Notes: generated by a model from the sequence alone, not told the origin. A DNA stretch of 64,000 bases from Lachnospiraceae bacterium AC2029 (GCA_000703065.1 JNLK01000001.1:2006001-2070000), one strand, 5' to 3'; shown: positions 1 to 9,089, counted from the stretch's first letter. Translations and numbers: made by a program.

Positions 1-9
1 GGGGCGCCC

Positions 10-531
10 ATGAATCTGATCCAGTTATTATCCAATCCCGTGAAGATGCGGACCCTGCAGTTTCTGCTGATTTCAGGGGAAGCTACCACGAAGCAGATCG
101 CCGAAGCACTTCCGGATATTCCGGTTCCGACTCTGTACCGCCATGTCAATCAGATGATCGACGTGGGGGCCCTGGAGATCCGTGAGGAACGGAAGGTCCG
201 GGGAAGTGCGGAACGCCTGCTGGGCGTGAATTCATCCAAATTCGAGGAGAGCGGGAACATTTCCGATATGGCCTACCAGTTTCTGATCATGATCTACAAT
301 CAGTTCTATCAGTATGATCAGAAGCCGGACCGTGATCCCGTTAAGGATAAGCTGGCATTGGGGACGGTGGTCCTGAATCTCACTGATGGGGAAATGGACG
401 CATTTCTGGCGGAGCTGTCTCCGGTGATCGAAAAATACGTGAAGCTGTCCATGGATGCGGACAGGGCCGGGGATCCCGGGCGAAAGAGAAGAAACTACTC
501 AACAGTCATCTCACCTACGGAGGACATGTAA
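10..531 (+). CDS. Winged-helix transcriptional regulator (ArsR-like)
   Basis: This 173-aa protein probably binds DNA and controls the ABC transporter genes that follow it. Residues 1-75 have an ArsR-like winged-helix layout: a helix around NPVKMRTLQFLL, a recognition segment around VPTLYRHVNQM, and a wing with charged residues (REERKVRGSAER). The remaining 100 residues look helical and may bind a ligand or form a dimer. The gene ends 1 nt before the start of the ATPase gene and its tail carries that gene's ribosome binding site, so the two are co-transcribed. The ATG at 10 is a good family start, but the frame stays open to the window edge, so a longer form cannot be excluded. Confidence 0.8.
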   Translation: MNLIQLLSNPVKMRTLQFLLISGEATTKQIAEALPDIPVPTLYRHVNQMIDVGALEIREERKVRGSAERLLGVNSSKFEESGNISDMAYQFLIMIYNQFYQYDQKPDRDPVKDKLALGTVVLNLTDGEMDAFLAELSPVIEKYVKLSMDADRAGDPGRKRRNYSTVISPTEDM

Positions 532-532
532 T

Positions 533-1240
533 ATGCTGGTTATAGATCATCTGACGAAAATATACAAGGGAACTAAGAAGGGTGTGAGAGACATCACCAT
601 CCATGTGGAACCGGGGGACATCTACGCCTTTATCGGTCATAACGGAGCAGGAAAGACCACACTGCTGAAGGCGGTCACCGGGATTCATTCCTATGACAGC
701 GGAGAGGTACGGATCGACGGGCTGCAGCTCCGGGAGGAACCGGACGAGGTAAAACGCAGGATCGCCTATATCCCGGACAATCCGGATATCTATGATTTCC
801 TTACCGGGATCCAGTATCTGCAGCTGATCGCGGATGTCTTCGGCGTGTCCGCAGCGGATCGGGAGGCAAGGATCTCCGATTATGCGGAGCGTTTCGAGAT
901 CACCGCATCCCTGGGAGATCTGATCTCCTCCTATTCCCACGGTATGAAGCAGAAGCTGGTGCTCATTTCCGCGCTTCTGCATTCTCCGAAGCTGCTGATC
1001 ATGGACGAACCCTTTGTGGGACTGGATCCGAAGGCGGCTTTCGTTCTGAAGGAGCTGATGAGGGAAATGACTGCCGGGGGCGGTGCCATTTTCTTCTCCA
1101 CCCACGTGCTGGAGGTGGCGGAGAAGCTCTGTAACAAGGTGGCGATCATCAAGGACGGAAGGTTGATCGCCGACGGAGCGATGGATAAGGTCGTGAAGGA
1201 AGGGGCTTCCCTGGAAGAGCTGTTCATGGAGACGGTGTAA
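533..1240 (+). CDS. ABC transporter ATP-binding protein
   Basis: A 235-aa cytoplasmic ATPase that would power the ABC-2 permease encoded next. It has a Walker A (GHNGAGKTT, near residue 36), a signature helix reading YSHGMKQK in place of the usual LSGGQ, a Walker B (LLIMDEPFVGLDP) and a switch His (STHV). The ATG at 533 is chosen because ACGGAGGA lies at 517-524; a longer frame opens at 455 but overlaps the regulator gene. The class (short ATPase, Ser-His in the signature) is common in exporters of antibiotics or peptides. The substrate is unknown. Confidence 0.9.
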   Translation: MLVIDHLTKIYKGTKKGVRDITIHVEPGDIYAFIGHNGAGKTTLLKAVTGIHSYDSGEVRIDGLQLREEPDEVKRRIAYIPDNPDIYDFLTGIQYLQLIADVFGVSAADREARISDYAERFEITASLGDLISSYSHGMKQKLVLISALLHSPKLLIMDEPFVGLDPKAAFVLKELMREMTAGGGAIFFSTHVLEVAEKLCNKVAIIKDGRLIADGAMDKVVKEGASLEELFMETV

Positions 1241-1376
1241 TTCTTTACGTATATCATAAAACGTTGTAGCTGCCGGCCGGCAGGGCACAGAAGGGTTGTG
1301 ATGGAATGGATGCAAATGTAACTGTCGGTTACGTGATTGTCGAGAACTGGCTGCTGGACATAAAGAGGTGGGTGTG

Positions 1377-3101
1377 ATGAAAGAATTCGGGGCGATGGCC
1401 CGACTTGAACTTATAAATATTTTCGGGATCAATGAGATCCGTCATACGAAGAATCCCCGGGAGAAGAAGCGGAGGACCATGCTGGTCTTTACTTTGGTGG
1501 CCATATCCGTGCTCCTTCTCGGATATTCGGGGGCGGGAGCCTATGCGATGACCACACTCGGACTGACGGACAGGATACCCATGCTGTACTTTCTTATGGC
1601 AGTTCTCCTTCTGCTGGGGCTGGGACTGATCAAGTCCAGATCCCGGTTATATCGGGAGAAGGATCTGGATATGATATCCGCTCTTCCGGTGCGGGGGATC
1701 CACGTGGTCGGAGCCCGGATCCTGCGGATGTATCTGGAGGGCGTGCTGATCACTCTCGGGATCCTGACTCCTTCCATGCTGGTGTACGGAATCAGCAGCG
1801 GAGCAGGAGCCGCATTTTATCTGAGTATCCTTCCGGCAGCTGTCGTTCTGGCAATCCTTCCAACGGCTCTTTCGGCATGGATCGGGATCCTGATCGCGGG
1901 AGTGATCGCAAAGAGCCGGCATAAGGTGCTGGCTGAGATCCTGATCACGGTGGTACTTGTGCTGGGGATGGCGCTTTTCATGTCGCTGGTATCCGTGAAC
2001 GAATCCGGCGGGACGGAAGGCGGCTCAGAAAGCTCTGTAACTTCTCAGAGTTCGGCAGAGGAAAAACCGGCAGAAAAGAATACAGCAGAGAAGACCACTG
2101 AGCCGAAATCCGTGAGTGAGCTTTCGGAAGAGGAAATGAAGGCGAAAATGGCGGTGACCATGAGAAATGCCATGGATATGGTGGAGGAATTCTTCCCGCC
2201 GGCACGGGTCATGGGAGAAGTGCTGTGCAAACCTGATTTCTCCGGGCTTCTCATCTATGCCGTGATATCGCTGGCAGTACTGATCCTTACGACCCTTGTG
2301 ATCGGAAGCTTATTCTTCCGGATCTCTGCGAAAATGGTCACGGTAACGCGGCATCGGGAATATCAGCTGGAGTCTCTTCGGAGGCAGTCGGTGATGACCG
2401 CTCTGGTGAAGAAGGAGTCAGCGCGGTACTTCTCGACCGGGATCTATGTGGCGAATACCATTGTGGGCCCCGTCCTCGCTGTCGCATTTGCCGTTGCTAC
2501 GGCTTTCTTTGACCCGCAGAAGATCATCGCAGCCTCGGATACAAATAACCTGCCGTTTGATATTCAGATATCAGCAATGCTGCCGTATCTGCTGGGAATG
2601 TTCTTTGTCCTGGTGAGTATTTCCTCCAGCGCGCTTTCCATGGAGGGCCGGAACTGGTGGATCCCCAGAAGCCTGCCTTTGTCCGCAAAGGAGATCCTTG
2701 GATCCAAAATGATATTCAATCTGATGGTGCTGGCGCCGTTCTATGCACTTTCGGAGATCATCCTGCTCTTTACCATGAGACTGAGTCTCCTGGAACGGCT
2801 CTGGCTGTTCCTTATTCCGGGTGTGGGGATCCTCTTCTCGGTACTTCTCGGAATGACCCTGAATCTGAAGTTCCCGAAGTTCCGCTGGGATAATGCAACT
2901 GAGGTGGTAAAGCAGAGTGCCGCTACCGGTCTCAGTATTCTGGGCGGCGTGGGGCTTGTTCTGCCGGGGGTGGCAGCCATGATCATTCCGGAGGCATACC
3001 GAAACTATCTGAATCTGGGAGTTCTGGTGATCCTCTGTCTGATCTGTCTGTGGTTATACAGAAAGATCTGCAGGACACGTCTTGAAAAGCTGGATGGGTA
3101 A
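1377..3101 (+). CDS. ABC-2 type permease (multi-TM membrane protein)
   Basis: A 574-aa integral membrane protein, likely the channel partner of the preceding ATPase. It has about 10-12 hydrophobic segments in two halves, separated by a hydrophilic stretch near residues 205-265 that is rich in Ser, Glu, Lys and Thr (2010-2170) and probably lies in a loop. The ATG at 1377 follows AAAGAGG at 1362-1368; a GTG at 1368 overlaps that site and is less likely. The gap to the ATPase is 136 nt and holds no obvious terminator. With the regulator it forms a regulator-ATPase-permease operon. The substrate cannot be read from sequence. Confidence 0.8.
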   Translation: MKEFGAMARLELINIFGINEIRHTKNPREKKRRTMLVFTLVAISVLLLGYSGAGAYAMTTLGLTDRIPMLYFLMAVLLLLGLGLIKSRSRLYREKDLDMISALPVRGIHVVGARILRMYLEGVLITLGILTPSMLVYGISSGAGAAFYLSILPAAVVLAILPTALSAWIGILIAGVIAKSRHKVLAEILITVVLVLGMALFMSLVSVNESGGTEGGSESSVTSQSSAEEKPAEKNTAEKTTEPKSVSELSEEEMKAKMAVTMRNAMDMVEEFFPPARVMGEVLCKPDFSGLLIYAVISLAVLILTTLVIGSLFFRISAKMVTVTRHREYQLESLRRQSVMTALVKKESARYFSTGIYVANTIVGPVLAVAFAVATAFFDPQKIIAASDTNNLPFDIQISAMLPYLLGMFFVLVSISSSALSMEGRNWWIPRSLPLSAKEILGSKMIFNLMVLAPFYALSEIILLFTMRLSLLERLWLFLIPGVGILFSVLLGMTLNLKFPKFRWDNATEVVKQSAATGLSILGGVGLVLPGVAAMIIPEAYRNYLNLGVLVILCLICLWLYRKICRTRLEKLDG

Positions 3102-3116
3102 AATCCGACAAATGTG

Positions 3117-3144
3117 TTGTCATTTGCATTTTTTTAACTATAAT
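3117..3144 (+). promoter_or_regulatory. Putative sigma-A promoter for the potassium uptake genes
   Basis: TTGTCA at 3117-3122 and TATAAT at 3139-3144 are separated by 16 nt. The promoter lies just after the permease stop codon and would give a leader of about 205 nt before trkH, into which the hairpin elements at 3148-3330 fall. Confidence 0.6.
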
Positions 3145-3147
3145 ATG

Positions 3148-3330
3148 ATGATAGGGTCAGAAAGGCCCGGGCGACACGCCTGCGTGATCGCCTGAGGCCT
3201 TGGCTGACCCGCAGAACACGAACAGCGATAGCTGTGAGTGTTTTAGCAGCACGAAGCACACGAAGTGTGCGTGCTGCGCATCATCATGATAGGGTCAGAA
3301 AGGTCCGGGCGACACGCTTGCGTGATCGCC
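3148..3330 (+). repeat. Leader hairpin element, two copies, upstream of trkH
   Basis: Two copies of a roughly 44-nt element (3148-3192 and 3286-3330) share the core GGGTCAGAAAGG-CCGGGCGACACGC-TGCGTGATCGCC. In the first copy the element extends to 3210 and closes on itself: GGGTCAG (3154-3160) pairs with CTGACCC (3204-3210), AGGCC with GGCCT, GGCGA with TCGCC, and CACGC with GCGTG around a short loop. Between the copies are further palindromes with GAA loops (GCACAC-GAA-GTGTGC at 3256-3270, nested inside GCAGCAC and GTGCTGC). A third copy follows a -10 box at 48369. Confidence 0.7.
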
Positions 3331-3356
3331 ATCATTCTGAGGTTTATAAGACGGAT

Positions 3357-4724
3357 ATGATACGGAAAAAATGGAAACTGACATCTGCAAAGCTGCTTCC
3401 CATCAGCTTTATCGCGGCGATCCTGATCGGAACACTGCTTCTGATGCTGCCGGCGGCAAAGGCGGGAGAGGGCAGTGCGGATTTTACAACTGCATGCTTT
3501 ACCTCCACCACTTCGGTCTGCGTGACCGGGCTTGTTGTGGTGGATACCTTTGCGTACTGGAGTCTGTTCGGGAAGATCGTTATTCTGATCCTGATCCAGA
3601 TCGGAGGTCTGGGCGTGATCTCGATCACATCGATCCTGATGCTGATGATCCAAAAGAAATTTTCACTGTCCCGGTCCTTGCTGATACACGATGCATTTAA
3701 TATGAATTCCATTTCCGGGGTCCTGCATTTCCTTTTGGTGGTGTTCAAGGGAACCCTGATGGTGGAGCTGTTCGGTGCGCTGCTTTATATGTTCTGCTTT
3801 GTCCCGAAGTTCGGACCGGTGGGAATCTGGTATTCCGTCTTCACCGCTGTCTCAGCCTTCTGTAATGCCGGGATCGATATCCTGGGGCCGGACAGTCTGA
3901 TCAGCTACCAGAACGAGCCCTATGTATTATTCGTGACGATATTCCTTATCGTCATGGGCGGGCTCGGATATGTGGTTTGGCTGGATGTGTTCCGTACCTT
4001 CCGGAGGGGCATCCGACAGAGGCTCTCCCCTTACGCGATCCTGAAACGGCTGAACGAGCATTCGAAGCTGGTTCTCATGCTGACCTTCAGTCTGATCGTG
4101 AGCGGAGCGGTATTAGTATTTATACTGGAATCGGATAACCCGGCAACCATCGGTAACATGTCTTTCGGTAACAAAACCGTCAACAGTGTATTTCAGTCCG
4201 TCACCTTCCGAACGGCCGGCTTTGCCTCGGTGCCGCAGGACGGACTCAGGGAAAGCACCGGAATTGTCGGTTGCATATTGATGTTTATCGGAGGTTCCCC
4301 GGTTGGAACCGCGGGCGGTGTAAAGACGGTGACCTTCTTTATCGTTTTACTGAATGCGGCCTCTTTTATACGAAATCGAAAGGAAAATGTGGTTTTCGGA
4401 AGAAAGGTCACATCGGATATGATCCACAAGGCAACGGCCATCATTGTGGTGAGCTTCTTCATCACGGTGAGCTTCATGCTCGCGCTGATGGTTTCCGATC
4501 ACGTGAACCTGATGGATGGAATGTACGAGACCTTCAGTGCCACGGCAACGGTGGGACTGTCCAGGGCGGTAACGCCGACGTTGAGTATTCTCGGGCGCTG
4601 GATCATTATTATGGCCATGTACCTGGGAAGGATCGGACCCATTTCCATGGCGTTGTTCTTTGACTATAATACGGATGCGAAGAATAAAGTCAAACATGCG
4701 AGAGGAAGATTTTTCATTGGATAG
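3357..4724 (+). CDS. Potassium uptake membrane subunit, TrkH/KtrB family
   Basis: This 455-aa membrane protein is the ion-conducting subunit of a K+ (or Na+/K+) uptake system. It shows the four-fold M1-P-M2 plan of the TrkH/KtrB family, with selectivity-filter-like segments TSVCVTGL, VSAFCNAGI, SVTFRTAGF and ATATVGLS, and the conserved GGSPVGTAGGVKT region. The length fits KtrB better than TrkH of Proteobacteria. The ATG at 3357 is chosen because family members start close to the first hydrophobic helix; an open frame to 3234 runs through the hairpin repeats and would add 41 non-conserved basic residues. The regulatory subunit gene follows after 18 nt. Confidence 0.93.
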   Translation: MIRKKWKLTSAKLLPISFIAAILIGTLLLMLPAAKAGEGSADFTTACFTSTTSVCVTGLVVVDTFAYWSLFGKIVILILIQIGGLGVISITSILMLMIQKKFSLSRSLLIHDAFNMNSISGVLHFLLVVFKGTLMVELFGALLYMFCFVPKFGPVGIWYSVFTAVSAFCNAGIDILGPDSLISYQNEPYVLFVTIFLIVMGGLGYVVWLDVFRTFRRGIRQRLSPYAILKRLNEHSKLVLMLTFSLIVSGAVLVFILESDNPATIGNMSFGNKTVNSVFQSVTFRTAGFASVPQDGLRESTGIVGCILMFIGGSPVGTAGGVKTVTFFIVLLNAASFIRNRKENVVFGRKVTSDMIHKATAIIVVSFFITVSFMLALMVSDHVNLMDGMYETFSATATVGLSRAVTPTLSILGRWIIIMAMYLGRIGPISMALFFDYNTDAKNKVKHARGRFFIG

Positions 4725-4742
4725 AGGATCGGAGGAAGAGAT

Positions 4743-5387
4743 ATGGCAAAGTCTATAGCAGTGATCGGCCTTGGCCGTTTTGGAAAGAAGACGGCGGAAA
4801 GCCTGTATGAGATGGGAGCAGATGTCCTGGCGGTAGATAGGAATCCGGAGATCATTGCATCAGTGGCGGATCATGTGACCTACGCGTTGGAGGTGGATGT
4901 GACAAGCGCCGACGCCCTGAAGGGGATCGGCCTGGAGACGATGGATGTGGTGGTTGCGGCCATGGGTTCCGATATGGTGGCCAGCATCATGGCCGTCATG
5001 GTTGCAAAGGAGCAGGGTGTCCCCTACGTGGTGGCAAAGGCTTCGGACAGCCGGATGGGACAGATCCTGACCCGGATCGGTGCCGACAAGATTATCTATC
5101 CCGAGGAGGAGACCGGAGTCCGCACGGCAAGAAAGCTGGTGATGGATACCTTCCTGGAATTCTTCGATATCGATAAGAATCTCTGTCTTCTGGAAATGAA
5201 ACCAAAGCCGGAGTGGATCGGAAAGAACCTGATCGAACTGAAGCTTCGTGATAAGTATAATATGAATGTGGTGGCCATAAAGGATCACAATGAGATGCGT
5301 TCCTACATAGATCCGAACCGTCCGCTGGAGGCGGAAACGGAGCTTCTCGTGATCCTGGAGAAGGCGGATCTGAAGAAATTTCAGTAA
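4743..5387 (+). CDS. Potassium uptake regulatory subunit, TrkA/KtrA family (RCK)
   Basis: A 214-aa cytoplasmic protein that gates the adjacent K+ channel subunit. Residues 1-130 are an RCK-N Rossmann domain with a nucleotide-binding loop (GLGRFGKKTAESL) and the acidic residue ending strand 2 (AVDRNPE). Residues about 135-214 form the RCK-C (TrkA-C) domain, which in relatives binds small ligands including c-di-AMP. One RCK-N/RCK-C unit is the KtrA arrangement. GGAGGAAGAG at 4731-4740 is the ribosome binding site. Co-transcribed with the membrane subunit; a terminator follows at 5416. Confidence 0.93.
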   Translation: MAKSIAVIGLGRFGKKTAESLYEMGADVLAVDRNPEIIASVADHVTYALEVDVTSADALKGIGLETMDVVVAAMGSDMVASIMAVMVAKEQGVPYVVAKASDSRMGQILTRIGADKIIYPEEETGVRTARKLVMDTFLEFFDIDKNLCLLEMKPKPEWIGKNLIELKLRDKYNMNVVAIKDHNEMRSYIDPNRPLEAETELLVILEKADLKKFQ

Positions 5388-5415
5388 CAGGATAACAGGG
5401 TTTTGAACATGACCG

Positions 5416-5440
5416 GAGGCGGGATTCCCGCCTCTTTTTT
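5416..5440 (+). terminator. Rho-independent terminator after the K+ uptake operon
   Basis: GAGGCGGGA and TCCCGCCTC form a hairpin at 5416-5434, followed by six T residues. Confidence 0.9.
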
Positions 5441-5576
5441 AATGGTCGTTTAATCTAATGTTAATCTTTTGCAAAGGATGAATTAAGAAACCTCCTTTAT
5501 AGTAAAACCATGCTGAGCACGGCGCACGGATGTGCGGCCGGAAGAAAATGCAAAGGGTAAGAAGGAGGTCGAAACG

Positions 5577-8039
5577 GTGAAGGTTTTTTTGAAGTACATT
5601 TCAAAAAACATGCTTGAGAAGAAGGGAAGATTCTTCCTGCTGCTCTTCTCAATCGCGATCAGCGCCGCACTGCTGGTGGCGAGCACAGGAATGGTCGATG
5701 TCATTATCGACAGTTTCAGCGGTGAAGCTGCAAAGGTTGCGGATGTTACGATCGTCTCAAAAGCAGACGATCCGTACATGAAACAGGAAAATGTAGATAC
5801 TGCCGGCCTGAAGGATGTGATTTATGAATTACAGACAACCGGCATCAAGAATGAAGATGACAAGATCAAGTACGTAGGACTGCACGGCAGGAAGAGCTAC
5901 GACGGAGCCATGGTGGAAGGAAATTCAGATTTCCTCGGTTCCGAAACTCAGCCCTCCTGTATCCTGTCGAAGCGGATCGCCGACGAACTTGGTCTGAAGA
6001 CCGGGGACAGCCTGAAGCTGTTCCTGGCCGGAGAAGAGATCAGCTTCAGGGTAAAGGCACTCAGCGCAAATGAGAATCTCTTCTACGGAGATACGAAGAC
6101 ACAGTACAGCATTCTGGTCCCGTATGAATACATGGATCAGAAGCTGCAGGCAGAAGGCGGATACAATGCCATTCTGGCAAATGTGGAGGAAGGAACCTCA
6201 GCGGATTTTGTAAAGAGCTTCAATGAAGCCAATAAAGATCTGGAAGCCATCGATCATCAGTCGGTCGTAGTGGTGGACAGCTCCCTGAATATCGGCCTTT
6301 ATTCGATGATGGCCATCGTGGTGATCGTAAGCTGCATCATCATCCACGGAGTGTTCAAGCTGATCATGACCGAACGGCTTTCGGTGATCGGAACCTTTAT
6401 GAGCCAGGGAGCAACAAAGAAGAAGGTGGAACGCATCGTTCTTCTGGAAGGTCTCCTCTACGGAGTCCTGGGAGGCATCGTCGGATGCGCCATCGGAGAG
6501 GTTCTCCTCTTCGTGATCGGACGGATGACTTCTCCGCTTGCGGACTACGGCATCTACAATGAATTTAAGATCAACCCCACATTTATTGCGATCGGTATGA
6601 TCTTCTCCATCGTCCTTTCCGTTGCATCGGCCTACTTCCCGGTACGTTCGGTAAGAAAGCTGGAGGTAAAGGATGTGATCCTGAATCGAGCGGAGCAGAA
6701 GCGAAGCAATCGGATCGTAAAGCCCATCATCGGGGCCGTGCTCCTGGGATTCTCCGTCCTGGTGTTCTTCCTGAATGACACAGTGATCAATGCAACGGCA
6801 CTCCTCGGTTTCTTCGCAGCCTACGCAGGCATCGTACTTCTGGTACCGACAGTCGTAAAATGGATCACCGGCCTGCTGGCAGGAGTGTTTAAGGGAAATG
6901 CAACCATTTTCCTGGCCCTGAACAATATCAGAAGCTCCAAGCTCCTTCGAAACAACATCGTACTGATCGTGGTTTCCCTGGGTTCCGTTCTGATGATCGG
7001 ATCCTTCGGAACAAGCATGACAAAGCTGGTGAAGGATGCCTACGAAAAGATGGCATATGACTATGATATCAACGGCATCATGTCCATCGACCCGAATCAT
7101 GCGACCACAGATATGCTTATGGAGAAGCTGGAAACAACAGAAGGGATCGAGAAGAAGTCCATCAGTCCGGAGTACTATGCGGAAGCAAAGGTGGACGGAG
7201 AACTGGCAGTCGCAACCGGAGTGGATCCGAAGGCCCATGAAAAACTGCTGGACGGATATTTCGGCTTTGCATCGAATGAAGGCTATCAGGATTTCCTGAG
7301 ATCAGAAGGAAATGTGGTGGTTCTGACCTCAAAGATCGCGAACAAGATCGAAAAGAAGATCGGAGATACCGTAACACTGGATGTGAATTCCCATGAGGTT
7401 TCCTTCCGGGTGATCGGAATCTATGACGGAAAGGCTTATAACAACGGACTCTCCATCCTGATCAACCAGGACGTAATGAAGAAGGAGTTCAACATCAGGG
7501 AAGCAAACAACATCTACTTCAGCGTATCCGGTGATCCCGTAAAGGTAGAGAACAGCATCAAGTCGTATCTGGCATCTCTGGGATCCACCTATATGACCAG
7601 AGACGAGGAAGCAAAGCAGAATGATGACAACAACCAGCAGATGGTAATGCTCTTTGAAATCATTTCCTATCTGGCCATGATCATCGCATCCATCGGAGTC
7701 TTCAACAATATCACGATCTGCTTCCTGCAGAGAAAGAGGGAGCTGGCGGTGATGTCCTCGGTAGGAATGAATAAGGGCGGACGGAGGCGTCTGATCCTTG
7801 CGGAAAGCCTGATCTGCGTGGTGCTCAGTATCCTGATCGCAACACCGTTTGCCTTCCTGTTGGCAGACCTGATGACGGGCTTCTGTTACTTCATCGGAAT
7901 AGCGATGGATGTATTCTTCGACTGGAGCACGGTACCGCTGTACGCAGCAGTCATTACCGGGATCATTTTCATCGCATCACTCTCTACGATGATCAAGAGC
8001 AGAAAGCTCAGCATCGTACAGGAGCTGAAATACGAATAA
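5577..8039 (+). CDS. FtsX/MacB-type ABC permease (long form)
   Basis: An 820-aa membrane protein of the FtsX/MacB-like family: an N-terminal TM helix, a large extracytoplasmic domain (residues about 45-230), three TM helices, then a second unit of TM helices, outer domain (about 475-690) and three more TM helices. Such permeases work mechanically on lipids, peptides or cell-wall factors. The GTG start at 5577 follows AAGGAGG (5562-5568) with 8-nt spacing; an ATG at 5532 has no such site. The partner ATPase is encoded downstream, after a 217-nt hairpin-rich spacer; permease-first order is the reverse of the more usual arrangement. The substrate is unknown. Confidence 0.85.
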   Translation: MKVFLKYISKNMLEKKGRFFLLLFSIAISAALLVASTGMVDVIIDSFSGEAAKVADVTIVSKADDPYMKQENVDTAGLKDVIYELQTTGIKNEDDKIKYVGLHGRKSYDGAMVEGNSDFLGSETQPSCILSKRIADELGLKTGDSLKLFLAGEEISFRVKALSANENLFYGDTKTQYSILVPYEYMDQKLQAEGGYNAILANVEEGTSADFVKSFNEANKDLEAIDHQSVVVVDSSLNIGLYSMMAIVVIVSCIIIHGVFKLIMTERLSVIGTFMSQGATKKKVERIVLLEGLLYGVLGGIVGCAIGEVLLFVIGRMTSPLADYGIYNEFKINPTFIAIGMIFSIVLSVASAYFPVRSVRKLEVKDVILNRAEQKRSNRIVKPIIGAVLLGFSVLVFFLNDTVINATALLGFFAAYAGIVLLVPTVVKWITGLLAGVFKGNATIFLALNNIRSSKLLRNNIVLIVVSLGSVLMIGSFGTSMTKLVKDAYEKMAYDYDINGIMSIDPNHATTDMLMEKLETTEGIEKKSISPEYYAEAKVDGELAVATGVDPKAHEKLLDGYFGFASNEGYQDFLRSEGNVVVLTSKIANKIEKKIGDTVTLDVNSHEVSFRVIGIYDGKAYNNGLSILINQDVMKKEFNIREANNIYFSVSGDPVKVENSIKSYLASLGSTYMTRDEEAKQNDDNNQQMVMLFEIISYLAMIIASIGVFNNITICFLQRKRELAVMSSVGMNKGGRRRLILAESLICVVLSILIATPFAFLLADLMTGFCYFIGIAMDVFFDWSTVPLYAAVITGIIFIASLSTMIKSRKLSIVQELKYE

Positions 8040-8066
8040 TCACTATTCCCGTCATTCACGAATCCG

Positions 8067-8215
8067 CTGCAGATACGTGCTTGCACGTAGATCTGCAGGC
8101 GGATCCGGGAATCCTGCGAAGCAGGGATTCCAGACATCGCGGTGGTATCAAGCGCCGCAGGCGCGGCATACGCACGAAGTGCGGATGAGCCGCCGCCGAT
8201 GTGTGGAATCAGGGA
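8067..8215 (+). repeat. Hairpin array between permease and ATPase genes
   Basis: At least four palindromes are packed here. At 8067-8098, CTGCAGAT arms enclose CGTG-CTTG-CACG. At 8108-8131, GGAATCCTGC pairs across a GAA loop (core GCGAAGC) with one bulge. From about 8130 to 8215, an outer stem (ACATCG near 8144, CGATGT near 8207) encloses two small hairpins, GCGCCGCAGGCGCGGC and CGCAC-GAA-GTGCG, giving a branched fold. There is no T-run, so it is not a simple terminator. It may be an mRNA processing or stability element or a repeat insertion. Confidence 0.65.
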
Positions 8216-8256
8216 ATATAACAAACTATCATACGAATATAACGGAGGAATATAAA

Positions 8257-8961
8257 ATGAGTATCATTGAAGTAAGAAATGTAAGCAGAGCATTCAATAA
8301 CGGCAAGCAGGTAACAGAGGTTCTGAAGGATATCAACCTCACGGTGGATGAAGGCGATTTCGTCTCCATCATGGGACCGTCCGGAAGCGGAAAGTCCACA
8401 CTTCTGTACCTTCTCGGAGGACTGGATACCCCCACTACAGGTTCCGTCTCCATTCACGGCAGAGATCTTTCCACCTTATCAGACAAGCAGCTCAGCAGCA
8501 TGCGTAATGAGGAGATCGGTTTTGTATTCCAGTTCTATAACCTGGTTCCGAATCTGAATGTTGTAGATAATATCTCCCTTCCCCTGATGCTGGCCGGAAA
8601 GAAGCAGTCGGCCTATAAGGACAAGATCGATGAATGTCTGGAGCTGATCGGCATGCAGGATAAGCGAAAGCTGACACCGCGCGAGCTGTCCGGCGGACAG
8701 CAGCAGAGAGTTGCCATCGCCCGTTCTCTGGTCTTTGATCCCGAGGTTCTGTTCCTTGACGAGCCCATCGGTAACCTGGACAGCAAGTCCGGTACGAAGA
8801 TCATGGAGCTCTTCCGCCGGATCAATCGGAAATACGGTAAGACCATCGTTCAGGTAACTCACTCCGAAGAGGCTGCACGTTATGGTACACGACTGATCCG
8901 CATCGTGGACGGTGAGATCGCTTCGATGGAAGCCGTAAAAAGCAACATTCGTTCTGCTTAG
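8257..8961 (+). CDS. ABC transporter ATP-binding protein, LolD/MacB/FtsE type
   Basis: A 234-aa ATPase, predicted partner of the FtsX-type permease upstream. Walker A is GPSGSGKST, the signature is LSGGQQQR, Walker B is VLFLDEPIGNLDS, and the switch His is in QVTHS. The DEP.GNLD form is typical of the MacB/LolD/BceA subgroup; here Ile replaces the usual Thr or Ala. The ATG at 8257 is preceded by CGGAGGA; the frame open from 8077 runs through the hairpin array and is not used. A terminator follows 12 nt after the stop. Confidence 0.92.
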   Translation: MSIIEVRNVSRAFNNGKQVTEVLKDINLTVDEGDFVSIMGPSGSGKSTLLYLLGGLDTPTTGSVSIHGRDLSTLSDKQLSSMRNEEIGFVFQFYNLVPNLNVVDNISLPLMLAGKKQSAYKDKIDECLELIGMQDKRKLTPRELSGGQQQRVAIARSLVFDPEVLFLDEPIGNLDSKSGTKIMELFRRINRKYGKTIVQVTHSEEAARYGTRLIRIVDGEIASMEAVKSNIRSA

Positions 8962-8972
8962 CTCATAGACGG

Positions 8973-8996
8973 CGCCCTCCTCCGGGAGGGCGTTTT
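8973..8996 (+). terminator. Rho-independent terminator after the ABC ATPase gene
   Basis: CGCCCTCC and GGAGGGCG form a tight stem at 8973-8992 followed by TTTT. Confidence 0.85.
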
Positions 8997-9061
8997 CATG
9001 TGCTATGAAGAATGCATGCCGGTCAACAGCGCGAATACACCGGCAGATTGCAAAAGGTTTT

Positions 9062-9089
9062 TTGCCTAAGGCGGGTTTTGTGTTATAAT
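9062..9089 (+). promoter_or_regulatory. Putative promoter for the MATE/ATP-grasp/SpoIIE operon
   Basis: TTGCCT at 9062-9067 and TATAAT at 9084-9089 are 16 nt apart, about 80 nt before the first gene. The -10 box is perfect; the -35 box is partial. Confidence 0.6.

Noticed and set aside
3145-3356. c-di-AMP (ydaO-type) riboswitch upstream of the potassium genes
   Set aside because: The leader does not show the conserved ydaO core that I know, only palindromic repeats; the context is suggestive but the sequence is not.
3234-3356. Longer N-terminus of the TrkH-like protein
   Set aside because: The added 41 residues come from hairpin repeats, and no ribosome binding site is near that start.
6198-7238. 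346-aa antisense reading frame under the FtsX permease gene
   Set aside because: It has no ribosome binding site and odd Cys/His/Asp-rich composition; it is a mirror of the biased codon use of the real gene.
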